Shown: positions 26,189 to 35,777, counted from the first letter of the stretch. The stretch is 64,000 nucleotides of DNA from Sphingosinicella sp. BN140058 (GCF_004135585.1 NZ_CP035501.1:5155501-5219500); one strand, 5' to 3'. Notes: generated by a model from the letters alone, not told the origin. Numbers and translations: made by a program.

Positions 26189-27865
26189 ATGGACAGCCTC
26201 ATACTCATCGTCATCGCCATGGCCGCCATTGCCGGAGTTGCGTTCGGTTTCGTGCTGGGCGGCCGTTCGGCGGCGGCTTTGCGGAAGGAACGCGACGAGC
26301 AGCAGGAGGGCTTCCGCCGCGCCGCTGCCGATCTCGCGGTGGCGGAGGAGCGCGCACGGCAGGCAGCGGCGTTGCAGGACCATCTGCGCGCGATTACCGC
26401 CGAGCGTGACACCCTGGCGCAGGACGTCGCGGCGCTGCGGCCGGTGGCGGCACGCATCGAGCCGCTCCAGGAACAGGTGCGCATGCTGGCCGCGGAGCGG
26501 GATTCGGCAGCTCAGGATGCCGCGGCGCTGCGCCCCGTCGCGGCGCGTGTCGAGCCGCTGCAGGATCAGGTCAGGACATTGGCCGCCGAGCGCGACGCAG
26601 CCGCCCAGGAGGCGGCGACGCTTCGCCCCGCCGCCGCCCGCATCGCCCCGATGGAGGAGGAGCTTCGCACCCTTCGTGCCGAGCGCCAGCAGCTCGCCGA
26701 AGCCAAGGCGGCCTTCGAACGCGGTGAGGAGGAGCGCCGGCGCAGCTACGAGGAGCAGCTCGCCAATCTGAAGGAGATCGAAGCCAAGCTGCAGAAGAGC
26801 TTCGGTGAGGTTGCGGGGCGGGCGCTCGAAGGCGCGCACGATCTTTTCCTGAAGCGGGCTGAGGAGCGTTTCGGCCATGCCGGCAAGCAGAATGAGGAGA
26901 AATTGAAGGCGCTTCTCCAGCCGGTCGAGGCGACCCTCAAGCGCTACGAGGAAGGGCTCTCCAACGTCGAGAAGGAACGGGTCGGCTCCTATCGCGAGCT
27001 GCGCGAGGCCGTTGAGCTGGTCCGCTCCGGCCAGACCCAGGTGCGCGAGGAAACCGCCCGGCTCGTCAACGCGCTTCGATCGAGCCCGAAGGCGCGCGGG
27101 CGCTGGGGCGAGCAGAGCCTCAAGAACGTGCTCGAGCAGGCCGGGCTCTCGGCGTTCGCCGATTTCCGCACCGAAGTCTCAGTGGACACCGACGAAGGTC
27201 GGCTGAGGCCCGACGTGATCGTGCGTCTACCGGGCGGGCGCAAGCTGATCATCGACGCCAAATGCTCGCTCAACGCATTTCTGGACGCCAGCGAGGCGGT
27301 CGACGAGGTGATCCGGTCCGCCCACCTCAAAGCGCACGCCCAGTCGATCCGCAACCATGCCCAGCAGCTCGGCGGCAAGAATTACTGGGATCAGTTCGGC
27401 GAATCCGCCGATTATGTCGTCATGTACATTCCGGGCGAGCATTTCCTCACCGCGGCGCTCGAGCAGGATGGCGGCTTGTGGGACTGGGCGTTCGAACGGC
27501 GGGTGCTGCTGGCGACCCCGACGAACCTCGTCGCCTTGGCACGGACCGTGGCCAGCGTCTGGCGGCAGGAGCGCCTTGCCGAGGAAGCCGCCGAGATTGC
27601 CAAGCTCGGCAAGGAACTCCATGCCCGGCTCGCCACGATGGGCGCCCATGTCGCCCGCCTCGGCCGCAATCTGGATCTCGCCACCGGCGCTTACAATGCC
27701 TTCGTCGGCAGCCTCGAAAGCCAGGTGATGACCCAGGCCAAGCGCTTCGAAGCGCTGGAAGTGTCGAGCGGCGCCAAGGAGATCGAAGCGCTGCCGGTGA
27801 TCGACGCGACGCCGCGCGCCCTCACCAAGCTCGATGCCGGAGACTTGCCCGAGGCTGCCGAGTAG
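26189..27865 (+). CDS. rmuC: DNA recombination protein RmuC
   Basis: Membrane-anchored nuclease-like protein that limits recombination between inverted repeats. 558 residues: one N-terminal membrane helix (about 3-24), a long coiled coil (about 28-240) and the RmuC domain with SSPKARGRWGEQSLKNVLEQAG, RPDVIVRLPGGRKLIIDAKCSL and YVVMYIPGEHFLTAALE. The start at 26189 begins directly at the membrane helix; the frame continues upstream but without support. The coiled coil contains an internal triplication, listed separately. Confidence 0.94.
   Translation: MDSLILIVIAMAAIAGVAFGFVLGGRSAAALRKERDEQQEGFRRAAADLAVAEERARQAAALQDHLRAITAERDTLAQDVAALRPVAARIEPLQEQVRMLAAERDSAAQDAAALRPVAARVEPLQDQVRTLAAERDAAAQEAATLRPAAARIAPMEEELRTLRAERQQLAEAKAAFERGEEERRRSYEEQLANLKEIEAKLQKSFGEVAGRALEGAHDLFLKRAEERFGHAGKQNEEKLKALLQPVEATLKRYEEGLSNVEKERVGSYRELREAVELVRSGQTQVREETARLVNALRSSPKARGRWGEQSLKNVLEQAGLSAFADFRTEVSVDTDEGRLRPDVIVRLPGGRKLIIDAKCSLNAFLDASEAVDEVIRSAHLKAHAQSIRNHAQQLGGKNYWDQFGESADYVVMYIPGEHFLTAALEQDGGLWDWAFERRVLLATPTNLVALARTVASVWRQERLAEEAAEIAKLGKELHARLATMGAHVARLGRNLDLATGAYNAFVGSLESQVMTQAKRFEALEVSSGAKEIEALPVIDATPRALTKLDAGDLPEAAE
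26396..26674 (+). repeat. Threefold 31-residue tandem repeat in the RmuC coiled coil
   Basis: Residues 70-100, 101-131 and 132-162 of RmuC are three tandem copies of the same 31-residue unit, of the form xAERDxxAQ(D/E)xAxLRPxAARIxPLxxQ. At the DNA level this is three 93-bp units. The third copy has diverged most (APMEEEL in place of EPLQDQV). Probably a recent coiled-coil expansion. Confidence 0.8.
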
Positions 27866-27910
27866 CGGACCCGAGCTGCTTCCTGTCGCCCATAAGTAGG
27901 AGGGTGACAC

Positions 27911-28333
27911 ATGACCGACGTTGAATTCATCGCGAACTTGATCGAGTCCATCGGGCGGGACGGGATCGATCTGGAACAGCCGCATGGCCTGGAGCTGGGC
28001 GCAATCGGCTTCCCTGACGAGGTTTCGGCGCGCGTTTTTGCAACCGATTGCGAAGCGCAGAGTCTCACCGCACTTGTGCGAAGGGGATCGCTCCTCAGCG
28101 ATGCACAATGGGAAGAATTGCTCGAGGAAGTCGGAATTTGCGAGGAGGAGGCGCCGAGCCGCGAAGAGCTGAGGGGCTGGACGGTGGATGCCGCCGCAAA
28201 TCTCGTGCTTCGGCCGGACACAATCGGCGCGACATGGGACTGCCTTGCCAAGCGGGCGAAGGAGCTCGGCGGGCACCTATGTTCCATTTCCTTCCCGAAA
28301 AACGCGAAGGTGAGACGCGGCACCGCTCCCTAG
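27911..28333 (+). CDS. Hypothetical acidic protein
   Basis: A 140-residue protein of unknown function. It is rich in Glu and Leu in the first two thirds (for example QWEELLEEVGICEEEAPSREEL) and ends in a basic tail (KNAKVRRGTAP). No signal peptide, membrane segment or known motif was recognised. AGGAGGG lies 9 nt before the ATG, which is the main evidence that it is expressed, and it follows rmuC by 45 bp on the same strand. The long opposite-strand frames here look like shadows. Confidence 0.6.
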   Translation: MTDVEFIANLIESIGRDGIDLEQPHGLELGAIGFPDEVSARVFATDCEAQSLTALVRRGSLLSDAQWEELLEEVGICEEEAPSREELRGWTVDAAANLVLRPDTIGATWDCLAKRAKELGGHLCSISFPKNAKVRRGTAP

Positions 28334-28392
28334 CGGACCGCGCCTGCAGTCTGTGAAACTCCGCGACTGCGCCGAACCCAAGTGGACGGAAA

Positions 28393-28797
28393 TCAGACGT
28401 CCCAGTCCTGCCGCCGCGCGCCGCCGCAGCCGCGGCTGGTCTTGCCGTCGGCGGTGACGAGGACCTGGTGTTCGTAGCCGTGCCCGGTCAGGTCGTCGTT
28501 GCAGCTTCGGTAGACGAGGTCGATGGTCAGCCGGTTCGTGGCGTAGCGCCGCCCATAGGGGCTCGGCCGTGGATCGGGGCGTTCGACCGCGATCTTGCTC
28601 GCCCCGCCGGGTCCGAAATAGGCGATCGAGCGGTGATCGATGACGAGGTTCCAGCCGGGCTCGTTGCCGCGCGCCTCATAATGTTCGAGGCCGGGATCGT
28701 CGGGGACGGGCGCAGTCATCGCAGGGTAGGCGAAGGCGCCGCAGATCGCCAGCATCGCCCAGGCGGGCCAGCGCGGCATGGATACGCGATTACTCAT
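28393..28797 (-). CDS. Exported protein of unknown function (COG3650-like)
   Basis: About 134 residues with an N-terminal hydrophobic signal (WPAWAMLAICGAFAYPAMTA) and then a GNEPGWNLVIDHRSIAYFG segment. That GNEPxW pattern resembles small uncharacterised exported proteins of the COG3650 group; I place it there tentatively. Cysteines in YRSCNDDLTG and SRGCGGAR may form a disulfide in the periplasm. The start is uncertain: in-frame ATGs at 28812, 28797 and 28779 all lack a clear ribosome-binding site, and 28797 is used here. Confidence 0.65.
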   Translation of the reverse strand: MSNRVSMPRWPAWAMLAICGAFAYPAMTAPVPDDPGLEHYEARGNEPGWNLVIDHRSIAYFGPGGASKIAVERPDPRPSPYGRRYATNRLTIDLVYRSCNDDLTGHGYEHQVLVTADGKTSRGCGGARRQDWDV

Positions 28798-28897
28798 CCG
28801 GCCAAAAAGCATGGCCGGAATCGATGTTCCAGTCGGTCGCGGCTTGAAACCTGCCGGGATGAGGGCCCCGCGCGTCGAACGCCGTCGCAGGCCAGGT

Positions 28898-29701
28898 TCA
28901 GCGCTGGCGCCGCCACTGATTGATCACTTCATAGGCCATGACGGCGGTCGCGACTGCGGCGTTGAGGCTGTCGGCCTTGCCGAGCATTGGCATCTTCACC
29001 AGCAGATCGCATTCCGCTTCATAGTCTTCCGGCAAGCCCTGCGCCTCGTTGCCGACCAGGATGAAGGCTGGCTTTGCGTAAGCGGGCTGCTGATAATCGT
29101 GGGTGGCCTTGAGGCTGGTGCCAATCAACTGCCCTTCGCCGCGGCGGAGCCAGCCGACGAAATCAACCCAGGACGCGGCGGCGATCCTTTGGGTGAACAA
29201 GGCGCCCATCGTCGCCCGCACCGCTTCGACCGAGAACGGATCGACGCAGTCGTCGACGAGGATGAGTCCGCCCGCGCCGACCGCGTCGCCGGTGCGCAGG
29301 ATGGTGCCGAGATTGCCGGGATCGCGCAGTGACTGGGCAACGATCCACAAGGGTGCGGCGGTGCGGTCGATCCGTTCCAGCCCGAGATCGAGCGCACGGT
29401 AGACGCCGAGCACGGTCTGCGGATTGTCCTTGCCGGAAAGCTTGTGAAGAATGTCGGAACTGGTTTCGACGACATCGCCGCCCTTCGCCTCCGTTTCGGC
29501 GATCAAAGCGTCGAGCAGGGGATGCTGGGTGTGTTCCCAGTAGAACAGAATTTCCGGTACGAAGCCGGCGTCGCGCGCTTCGGTCAGGATGCGCAGGCCC
29601 TCGGCGATGAACAGCCCTTCACGGCGCCGGTTCTTCTTCTCGCGCAGGCCGCGCACCTGCTTGACGAGCGGGTTGGAGAAAGCGGTAATCTGCCTCGGCA
29701 T
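28898..29701 (-). CDS. TrmH/SpoU-family RNA 2'-O-methyltransferase
   Basis: SAM-dependent methyltransferase for a ribose in rRNA or tRNA, 267 residues. It has an N-terminal substrate-binding domain (NPLVKQVRGLREKKNRRREGLFIAEG) and the SPOUT domain with the trefoil-knot motifs QSLRDPGNLGTILRTGDAVG, LVGNEAQGLPEDY and MPMLGKADSLNAAVATAV. The target base cannot be read from sequence. The ATG shares one base with the ptsH stop (TGATG); the frame continues 47 codons further but inside ptsH. Confidence 0.9.
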   Translation of the reverse strand: MPRQITAFSNPLVKQVRGLREKKNRRREGLFIAEGLRILTEARDAGFVPEILFYWEHTQHPLLDALIAETEAKGGDVVETSSDILHKLSGKDNPQTVLGVYRALDLGLERIDRTAAPLWIVAQSLRDPGNLGTILRTGDAVGAGGLILVDDCVDPFSVEAVRATMGALFTQRIAAASWVDFVGWLRRGEGQLIGTSLKATHDYQQPAYAKPAFILVGNEAQGLPEDYEAECDLLVKMPMLGKADSLNAAVATAVMAYEVINQWRRQR

Positions 29702-29967
29702 CAATCCTCGCCGAAGCGCTCCTCGACGAGTTCTGCCAGCGCCGCGACCGCCCGCTCGGCGTCGTCGCCGTCGGCGCTGATCGTGATCGAATCGCCCATG
29801 GCTGCGCCGAGCATCATCAGGCCCATGATCGAGGTGCCGCACACCTTGGTGCCGTCCTTCTCAACCTCGACCTGTGCGGTGAGGCCGGCGGCGATGGTGA
29901 CGAACTTGGCGCTCGCCCGGGCGTGAAGGCCGCGCCTGTTGCGCAGCTCGACGGTGCGGCTGGGCAC
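29701..29967 (-). CDS. ptsH: Phosphocarrier protein HPr
   Basis: 88-residue phosphotransfer protein. The phosphorylated histidine is His15 in RGLHARAS, and the regulatory serine that HprK would phosphorylate is Ser46 in GTSIMGLMML. Because no sugar-specific permease (EIIC) is near, and HprK, RapZ and a mannose-type EIIA are the upstream genes, this PTS is probably regulatory rather than for uptake. Enzyme I is not in the window. It lies 2 bp from the EIIA gene in one operon. Confidence 0.95.
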   Translation of the reverse strand: MPSRTVELRNRRGLHARASAKFVTIAAGLTAQVEVEKDGTKVCGTSIMGLMMLGAAMGDSITISADGDDAERAVAALAELVEERFGED

Positions 29968-29969
29968 GA

Positions 29970-30377
29970 TCAGACCGTCTCCCCAAGAATTTCAGAGGCA
30001 ACCGAAATGTATTTGCGGCCGGCGTCGCGGGCGGCGACGACCGCGCCCTTGACGTCCATGGTCTTGCGCGCGCCTTCCAGGCGGATCAGCATCGGCAGGT
30101 TGACGCCCGCGATCACTTCCACGCGATCGGACTTCATCAGCGAGATGGCGAGGTTGGACGGGGTTCCCCCGAACAGGTCGGTGAGGATGATGACACCGGT
30201 GCCATCGTCAGCTCTTCCAATGGCGGCGGCGATGTCGTTGCGGCGGCCCTCCATATCGTCGTCCGGACCGATGCAGATTGCCTCGATCCGCTCCTGCGGC
30301 CCCACCACATGTTCCATCGCAGTGACGAATTCGGCCGCGAGTCGGCCGTGGGTCACCAGAACCAAACCAATCATCAA
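29970..30377 (-). CDS. PTS mannose-family EIIA protein
   Basis: 135-residue cytoplasmic EIIA domain that takes phosphate from HPr. The active histidine is His10 in GLVLVTHGRLAAEF, and the second family motif is ILTDLFGGTPSNLAISLM. It lacks the EIIB domain found in uptake systems. In alphaproteobacteria such EIIA proteins are regulators linked with HPr and HprK. Its start overlaps the rapZ stop (ATGA). Confidence 0.93.
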   Translation of the reverse strand: MMIGLVLVTHGRLAAEFVTAMEHVVGPQERIEAICIGPDDDMEGRRNDIAAAIGRADDGTGVIILTDLFGGTPSNLAISLMKSDRVEVIAGVNLPMLIRLEGARKTMDVKGAVVAARDAGRKYISVASEILGETV

Positions 30378-31330
30378 TCCATCCTATTCCTGCGGCCCGC
30401 CCCCGCGGGGCCGCCCTCCACGCCGTCGCGTGGCAGCGAGGCGAGATCACGATGGTCGACCGTGGGCGAAAATCCATTCTCACGCAACAGTCCGGCCACC
30501 CGTTCGGCGACGTGCACGGACCGGTGTCTTCCTCCGGTACAGCCGAAGGCGATGGTGACATAGGACCGTCCCTCGGCCCGGTAGCGGGGGAGGAGGGTGA
30601 GGAGCAAGTCCTCGATCCGCGAGACGACCGGCTCGTAGGACGGATCCTCGGCGATGTGCTGCCCGACGGCGTGGTCGAGACCGGTCAGCGGCCGGAGATC
30701 GTCCTGCCAATAGGGGTTCTTCAGGAAGCGCATGTCGAACACACTGTCGGCATTGCGGGGCAGGCCGCGCGAGAAGCCGAACGACATGATCGTCACCGTC
30801 GTCTCCAGCGCGCCGGCACCGAAGCGCTGACGAATCTGCTGCTGAAGCGCATTCGGCGGCGTTTCGGTGGTGTCGATGACATGATCGGCCCAGCGACGAA
30901 GCGGCGCCATCAGCTCGCGCTCAGCGGCGATCCCGTCGGTTGCGGGGCGATCGGGCGCCAGGGGATGGCGGCGGCGGGTCTCCGAATAGCGACGGAGCAA
31001 CTCGGCGCCCGAGCAATCGAAGAACAGGGTCTCGACCGGAAATTCGTGGTCCTGCGCCAGCGCCTTGATCTGCTCAACAATGCGGCGCGCGTCGAAGTCG
31101 CGGGTGCGGCTGTCGATGCCAATGGCGAGCGGCCGCCGCCGGCGGGAGCTGCCCTGTCCGAGCGGCGTATCGAGCAGGTGCTCGAGCAGCGACAGGGGAA
31201 AATTGTCAACGACTTCCCAGCCGATATCCTCGAGAGTCTTGAGCGCGGTGGATTTGCCGGCCCCCGACAGGCCGGAGACGAGAAGGATCCGTTGGGGATC
31301 GGCAACGGCATTCGCGGCGGGAGCGGTCAC
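30374..31330 (-). CDS. rapZ: RNase adapter RapZ (nucleotide-binding)
   Basis: P-loop protein that in enterobacteria targets small RNAs to RNase E; in alphaproteobacteria its exact role is less clear. The 318-residue protein has Walker A GLSGAGKST (20-28), the VVDNFPLSLLEHLL segment and the C-terminal ATPase-family block IAFGCTGGRHRSVHVAE with SFGFSRGLP. It sits between hprK and the EIIA gene, overlapping both. Confidence 0.95.
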   Translation of the reverse strand: MTAPAANAVADPQRILLVSGLSGAGKSTALKTLEDIGWEVVDNFPLSLLEHLLDTPLGQGSSRRRRPLAIGIDSRTRDFDARRIVEQIKALAQDHEFPVETLFFDCSGAELLRRYSETRRRHPLAPDRPATDGIAAERELMAPLRRWADHVIDTTETPPNALQQQIRQRFGAGALETTVTIMSFGFSRGLPRNADSVFDMRFLKNPYWQDDLRPLTGLDHAVGQHIAEDPSYEPVVSRIEDLLLTLLPRYRAEGRSYVTIAFGCTGGRHRSVHVAERVAGLLRENGFSPTVDHRDLASLPRDGVEGGPAGAGRRNRMD

Positions 31331-31752
31331 GGATGGGAAAGTCCGAAGCGGAGGAGGGCGCTCTCTACCTTGATCGGCGCCGATGCCTCAAGCGCCGAGA
31401 GGCCGATCAGCGGAATTTCGATACCGCAAAAGGACCGGGTCACGGCGGCCGGCATCCGCTCAGGGTCCCGATCGAGATCGACGACGAGGGCGACCGGCGC
31501 GTCCGCGATCGTCGGCTGCTCGACGATCCCAATGCCGCGGATCTCGAACTTGCCGGCGATCTGCTCCGGTGCCGATGCGTGCAGCGTGCTGCCGGATGCG
31601 CACAATCGGGTATAATCGTCGCTGACGAGGATCGCGCCGCGATCGATCAGGCGCAGCGCCAGATCGGACTTCCCGCTGCCCGAGCGCCCGGCGATCAGTA
31701 CGGCCCGGCCGCGGATCGCGACGGTCGAGGCATGGACGAGTGCTTCGGTCAC
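31327..31752 (-). CDS. hprK: HPr kinase/phosphorylase, short alphaproteobacterial form
   Basis: Phosphorylates the regulatory serine of HPr. At 141 residues it has only the catalytic domain, without the N-terminal domain of the Firmicutes enzyme; this short form is normal in alphaproteobacteria. Walker A is GRSGSGKSDLAL (22-33), and SDDYTRL and EIRGIGIVEQP match the family signatures. It overlaps chvG upstream (ATGA) and rapZ downstream. Confidence 0.93.
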   Translation of the reverse strand: MTEALVHASTVAIRGRAVLIAGRSGSGKSDLALRLIDRGAILVSDDYTRLCASGSTLHASAPEQIAGKFEIRGIGIVEQPTIADAPVALVVDLDRDPERMPAAVTRSFCGIEIPLIGLSALEASAPIKVESALLRFGLSHP

Positions 31753-33254
31753 GGCGCCGCCACCGGCAGCGGGAAGCGGATCACGAACCGGGCACCGCTC
31801 TTGCCCTGGCGGTCTTCGACCAGGATGCGGCCGCCATGGCCTTCCACGGTCGCCAGCGCGATGGCCAGGCCCAATCCGGAATGGCGGCCGAATTCCTCCT
31901 CGGCGGGACGATCGGAATGGAAGCGGTCGAAGATCTGGGCGCGTTTGCCCGCCGGGACTCCCGGGCCCTCGTCCTCGACGGTCACCACGACCTGATCATC
32001 GATTTCCGCCGCGCCGATCTCGACCAAACCCCCTTGGGGCGAAAAGGAAATCGCGTTGTCCACGAGATTGTCGATGGTGCGGGCGAGGCGGGATTCGTCC
32101 CCCGGAATGACGGCGCTGCCGGAGCGGGGCCGGGCGAAGGCGATGCGCACCTGCCGTTCCGCGGCCCGCCGCTCCCAATGGGGCAGCATGGCCTCGATCA
32201 CCGCCCCTAGGTCCACCGGTTCGAACCGCGCCCGCGACAGCTCGGCATCAAGCCTGGAAACTTCGGCGATTTCGACGATCAGCCGGTCGAGGCGGGCGAC
32301 GTCGTGATGGACCACTTCGAGCAGCTGCCGCTGCAGCTCGGGATCCTTGACCTTGCCGAGCGTCTCCACCGCGGAACGGAGCGACGCCAGCGGGTTCTTC
32401 AGCTCGTGGGTGACGTCGGCGGCAAAGGCTTCGGTGGCGTCGATGCGCTGGCGCAGCGACTGGGTCATGTCGTGCAGGGCGCGGGCGAGCAGCCCGATCT
32501 CGTCGCGCCGCTCCGGAAGCAGGGGCACCGCGACTTCGCGGGCGCGGCCGAGCCGGACGCGATGCGCCGCGCGCGCCAGCCGGCGAAGCGGCAGCGCAAT
32601 GGTGCGCGCGAGGAACAGGGAGAGCAAAACGGAGACGATGATGACGGCGAGCAGGACGAAGCCCAGGGTCATGCGCTCGTCCCGGACGATGGCGCGGATG
32701 TCCCGAGCGTTGCGGGTGAGCAGCAGCACCGAATCGGTGCCGACCGGCGCCGCCGCCGAGATATAGGGCGTGCCCTCGGGCGCCCGGCGCAGCATCGCGG
32801 TGGTGCGCTGACCGTTCAGGGCAGCGCCGGCCTCCGGCCAGGCGTTCAGCCGATCGACTGCGGGAAGCACCAGATCCGGGGAGGCGGGTGCGCCGACGAT
32901 GGCGTCGAGGGCATTGTCCAGCATCCGCGCAATGTCCTTGCGCAGCGGCTCGCGGGCAGGGTCACGCAGTTCGTAGGTTGGATGGGCGCCGTCCCAGCTG
33001 TCCATCCACCTCGTGCCGTCGCGGCGATAGAGGCGCAGACGGGTGCGCGTGTCCTGGCCGAGCTGCCGGATCAGCCAAGGCTGCTCCGCGGGCTCGGCGA
33101 CTTTCATTGCATCGGCGATCGTGCGCGCCTGGGTTTCGGCGTCGAGCACCGCATTGGCCGTCAGCCGGCTGCGAAAGCCGTCCAGATAGAAAAGCGACCC
33201 TGCAAGGATGGCCAGCGCGAAGATGTTGACCGCGAGGATCCGGTGCAAAAGCAT
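31749..33254 (-). CDS. chvG: Sensor histidine kinase ChvG
   Basis: Membrane sensor of the ChvG/ChvI two-component system, which in rhizobia responds to acidity and envelope stress. About 501 residues: membrane helix (VNIFALAILAGSLFYLDGF), periplasmic domain (about 25-230), second helix (MTLGFVLLAVIIVSVLLSLFLA), HAMP, the H-box DVTHELKNPLASLRSAVETLG, N-box DNLVDNAISFSPQGG, and G-boxes VEDEGPGVP and HSGLGLAIA. The ATG at 33254 is used but lacks a ribosome-binding site; a GTG or TTG up to about 20 codons upstream, inside chvI, is possible. Confidence 0.92.
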   Translation of the reverse strand: MLLHRILAVNIFALAILAGSLFYLDGFRSRLTANAVLDAETQARTIADAMKVAEPAEQPWLIRQLGQDTRTRLRLYRRDGTRWMDSWDGAHPTYELRDPAREPLRKDIARMLDNALDAIVGAPASPDLVLPAVDRLNAWPEAGAALNGQRTTAMLRRAPEGTPYISAAAPVGTDSVLLLTRNARDIRAIVRDERMTLGFVLLAVIIVSVLLSLFLARTIALPLRRLARAAHRVRLGRAREVAVPLLPERRDEIGLLARALHDMTQSLRQRIDATEAFAADVTHELKNPLASLRSAVETLGKVKDPELQRQLLEVVHHDVARLDRLIVEIAEVSRLDAELSRARFEPVDLGAVIEAMLPHWERRAAERQVRIAFARPRSGSAVIPGDESRLARTIDNLVDNAISFSPQGGLVEIGAAEIDDQVVVTVEDEGPGVPAGKRAQIFDRFHSDRPAEEEFGRHSGLGLAIALATVEGHGGRILVEDRQGKSGARFVIRFPLPVAAP

Positions 33255-33282
33255 CCAGCGCCCGGTCCAGCGCGTCCGCGCT

Positions 33283-33993
33283 TCATTCCTCCCCAAAGCG
33301 GTAGCCCACACCGTACAGCGTCTCGATACCCTTGAAACCGGTATCGACCTGGCGGAACTTGCGGCGGAGGCGCTTGATGTGGCTGTCGATCGTCCGATCG
33401 TCGACATAGATGTCGTCCTGATAGGCGACGTCCATCAGCTGATTGCGCGATTTGACCACGCCGGGGCGCTGGGCGAGCGCTTCCAGGATCATGAATTCGG
33501 TCACGGTCAGGGTCACATCCTTGCCGTCCCAGGTGACGCGATGGCGGGCCGGATCCATTGCCAACCGTCCGCGCACGATCTGCGCCGCTTCCGGCGCCTG
33601 GTCCTCGGCTTCGACCGGCGTCGCCCGCAGCTCGGCACGACGCAGGATGGCGCGAATGCGCGCGATCAGGAGGCGCTGCGAGAAGGGCTTGCTGATATAG
33701 TCGTCCGCGCCCATTGCGAGGCCGAGCGCCTCGTCCAGTTCCTCGTCCTTGGACGTCAGGAAGATCACCGGGAGCTCGGTCTTTTCGCGAAGCCGCCGCA
33801 GCAATTCCATGCCGTCCATGCGCGGCATCTTGACGTCGAGGACGGCGAGATCGGGCGGGTTGTCGACCAGCGCCTTCAGCGCCGTCTCGCCGTCCGAATA
33901 AACGCGAGTCGCAAAGCCTTCCGCCTGCAGCGCAATCGACACGGACGTGAGGATGTTCCGGTCGTCGTCGACGAGCGCAATCGTCACGGACAT
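33283..33993 (-). CDS. chvI: Response regulator ChvI (OmpR family)
   Basis: DNA-binding partner of ChvG, 236 residues. The receiver domain has the acidic pair Asp10-Asp11, the phosphorylated Asp53 (VLDVKMP) and Lys102 (ISKPFS). The C-terminal winged helix contains [20 protein letters not shown] and [16 protein letters not shown]. The open frame continues for 2 kb further upstream, but that part is antisense to pckA and is not part of the gene. Divergent from pckA. Confidence 0.95.
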   Translation of the reverse strand: MSVTIALVDDDRNILTSVSIALQAEGFATRVYSDGETALKALVDNPPDLAVLDVKMPRMDGMELLRRLREKTELPVIFLTSKDEELDEALGLAMGADDYISKPFSQRLLIARIRAILRRAELRATPVEAEDQAPEAAQIVRGRLAMDPARHRVTWDGKDVTLTVTEFMILEALAQRPGVVKSRNQLMDVAYQDDIYVDDRTIDSHIKRLRRKFRQVDTGFKGIETLYGVGYRFGEE

Positions 33994-34063
33994 CGCAGAA
34001 AATCGCCTCTCGCCGCCATGCCTGCGGCTTCTATCCGAAGCGGTTGGAGCGGGCAACCAACCT

Positions 34064-34075
34064 GACAGCGCTGTC
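34064..34075. promoter_or_regulatory. Perfect 12-bp palindrome between chvI and pckA
   Basis: GACAGCGCTGTC is a perfect 12-base palindrome in the 168-bp divergent intergenic region, roughly midway between the two start codons. It could be an operator for either gene. No factor can be assigned from sequence. Confidence 0.35.
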
Positions 34076-34161
34076 TTTGACGCGCCTCGGGGGCTTCGAT
34101 ATTCGGCCGCGATCGGAGAAGGGGTACAAAGCCTCGCTTCATTGAAAACGGGAGAGAATTT

Positions 34162-35757
34162 GTGGTCACGCGCGTGCCCAGTCATGGACTCGACGATCAG
34201 GGCATCACCACGCCCGCCAATCTGCAGTGGAACCTCAACACCGCCGAGCTGGTCGAGCAGGCGCTCGTCCGCGAGGAAGGCGTGCTGGCAAAGGACGGCC
34301 CGCTTGTCGTCAAGACCGGCAAGCACACCGGCCGCTCCGCCCAGGACAAGTTCATCGTGCGCGACGGCGAAACCGAAGGCACGATCTGGTGGGACAACAA
34401 CAAGCCGATGGCGCCCCATCATTTCGACGCGCTGCGCGAGGATTTCCTCGCCGAGCTCGGCAGCAAGGACAGCCTGTTCGTCGCCGATCTCTATGGTGGC
34501 TCGCAGCCGGAGCATCGCGTCCGCGTTCGGGTAATCAACGAACTGGCCTGGCACAATCTGTTCATCCGCACCCTGCTGGTGCGGCCCGACGCCCATGAAC
34601 TCGAGAGCTTCGCGCCCGAATTCACGATCATCGATCTGCCGAGCTTCCGCGCCGATCCCGCCCGTCACGGCACGCGCCGCGAGACGGTAATCGCGGTCAA
34701 TCTGTCCGAGCGGATGATCCTGATCGGCGGCACCGCTTATGCCGGCGAGATGAAGAAGTCGGTGTTCGGCATCCTCAATTATCTGCTGCCCGCCAAGGGC
34801 GTGATGCCGATGCATTGCTCGGCCAATATCGGTCCCGCCGGCGACACCGCCGTCTTCTTCGGCCTGTCGGGAACCGGCAAGACGACCCTGTCTGCGGACG
34901 CCAGCAGGACCTTGATCGGCGACGACGAACATGGCTGGTCCGACACCGCCGTGTTCAACTTCGAAGGTGGCTGCTACGCCAAGATGATCCGGCTTTCGCC
35001 CGAGGCCGAGCCGGAAATCTACGCGACCACCAAGCGCTTCGGCACGGTGCTGGAAAACGTGGTGATCGATCCCGAGACGCGGGCGCTCGATCTCGACGAC
35101 AACAGCCTCGCCGAGAATACTCGCGGCGCCTATCCGATCGACTTCATTCCCAATGCGTCGGCCGAGAATATGGGCCCGCCGCCGAAGAATATCGTCATGC
35201 TGACCGCGGACGCCTTCGGCGTGCTGCCGCCGATCGCCCGACTGACGCCCGATCAGGCGATGTACCACTTCCTGTCCGGCTACACCGCCAAGGTCGCCGG
35301 GACCGAGATTGGCGTGACCGAGCCCGAAGCGACCTTCTCGACATGCTTCGGTGCGCCGTTCATGCCGCGCCATCCGTCCGTCTACGGCAATCTGCTCAAG
35401 GCGCGGATCGCCGAGGGCGGCGTGTCGTGCTGGCTGGTCAATACCGGCTGGACCGGCGGCAAATATGGCGTCGGCAAGCGCATGCCGATCAAGGCGACTC
35501 GGGCGCTGCTCAATGCCGCGCTCGACGGCAGCCTGAACGGCGCCGAATTCCGGAAGGATCCGTATTTCGGGTTCGACGTGCCGGTTTCGGTGCCCGGAGT
35601 CGATGGCGCGATCCTCGATCCGCGCGAAACCTGGGCGGACAAGGCCGATTACGACGCGACCGCGCGCAAGCTCGTCGGCCTGTTCATCGCGAATTTCGCC
35701 AAGTTCGAGACCCATGTCGATCAAGGCGTCAAGGAAGCTGCACCGCACGCCGCCTGA
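34162..35757 (+). CDS. pckA: Phosphoenolpyruvate carboxykinase (ATP)
   Basis: First step of gluconeogenesis: oxaloacetate + ATP to PEP + CO2 + ADP. 531 residues, with the P-loop [13 protein letters not shown], the metal-binding LIGDDEHGW and the [11 protein letters not shown] signature, and the oxaloacetate-binding [13 protein letters not shown]. The start GTG at 34162 has GGGAGAG about 7 nt upstream. pckA next to chvI-chvG is a conserved arrangement in alphaproteobacteria, where ChvG/ChvI has been linked to pckA expression. A strong terminator follows. Confidence 0.97.
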   Translation: MVTRVPSHGLDDQGITTPANLQWNLNTAELVEQALVREEGVLAKDGPLVVKTGKHTGRSAQDKFIVRDGETEGTIWWDNNKPMAPHHFDALREDFLAELGSKDSLFVADLYGGSQPEHRVRVRVINELAWHNLFIRTLLVRPDAHELESFAPEFTIIDLPSFRADPARHGTRRETVIAVNLSERMILIGGTAYAGEMKKSVFGILNYLLPAKGVMPMHCSANIGPAGDTAVFFGLSGTGKTTLSADASRTLIGDDEHGWSDTAVFNFEGGCYAKMIRLSPEAEPEIYATTKRFGTVLENVVIDPETRALDLDDNSLAENTRGAYPIDFIPNASAENMGPPPKNIVMLTADAFGVLPPIARLTPDQAMYHFLSGYTAKVAGTEIGVTEPEATFSTCFGAPFMPRHPSVYGNLLKARIAEGGVSCWLVNTGWTGGKYGVGKRMPIKATRALLNAALDGSLNGAEFRKDPYFGFDVPVSVPGVDGAILDPRETWADKADYDATARKLVGLFIANFAKFETHVDQGVKEAAPHAA

Positions 35758-35777
35758 CGTCCGAGCACCACGATCCG

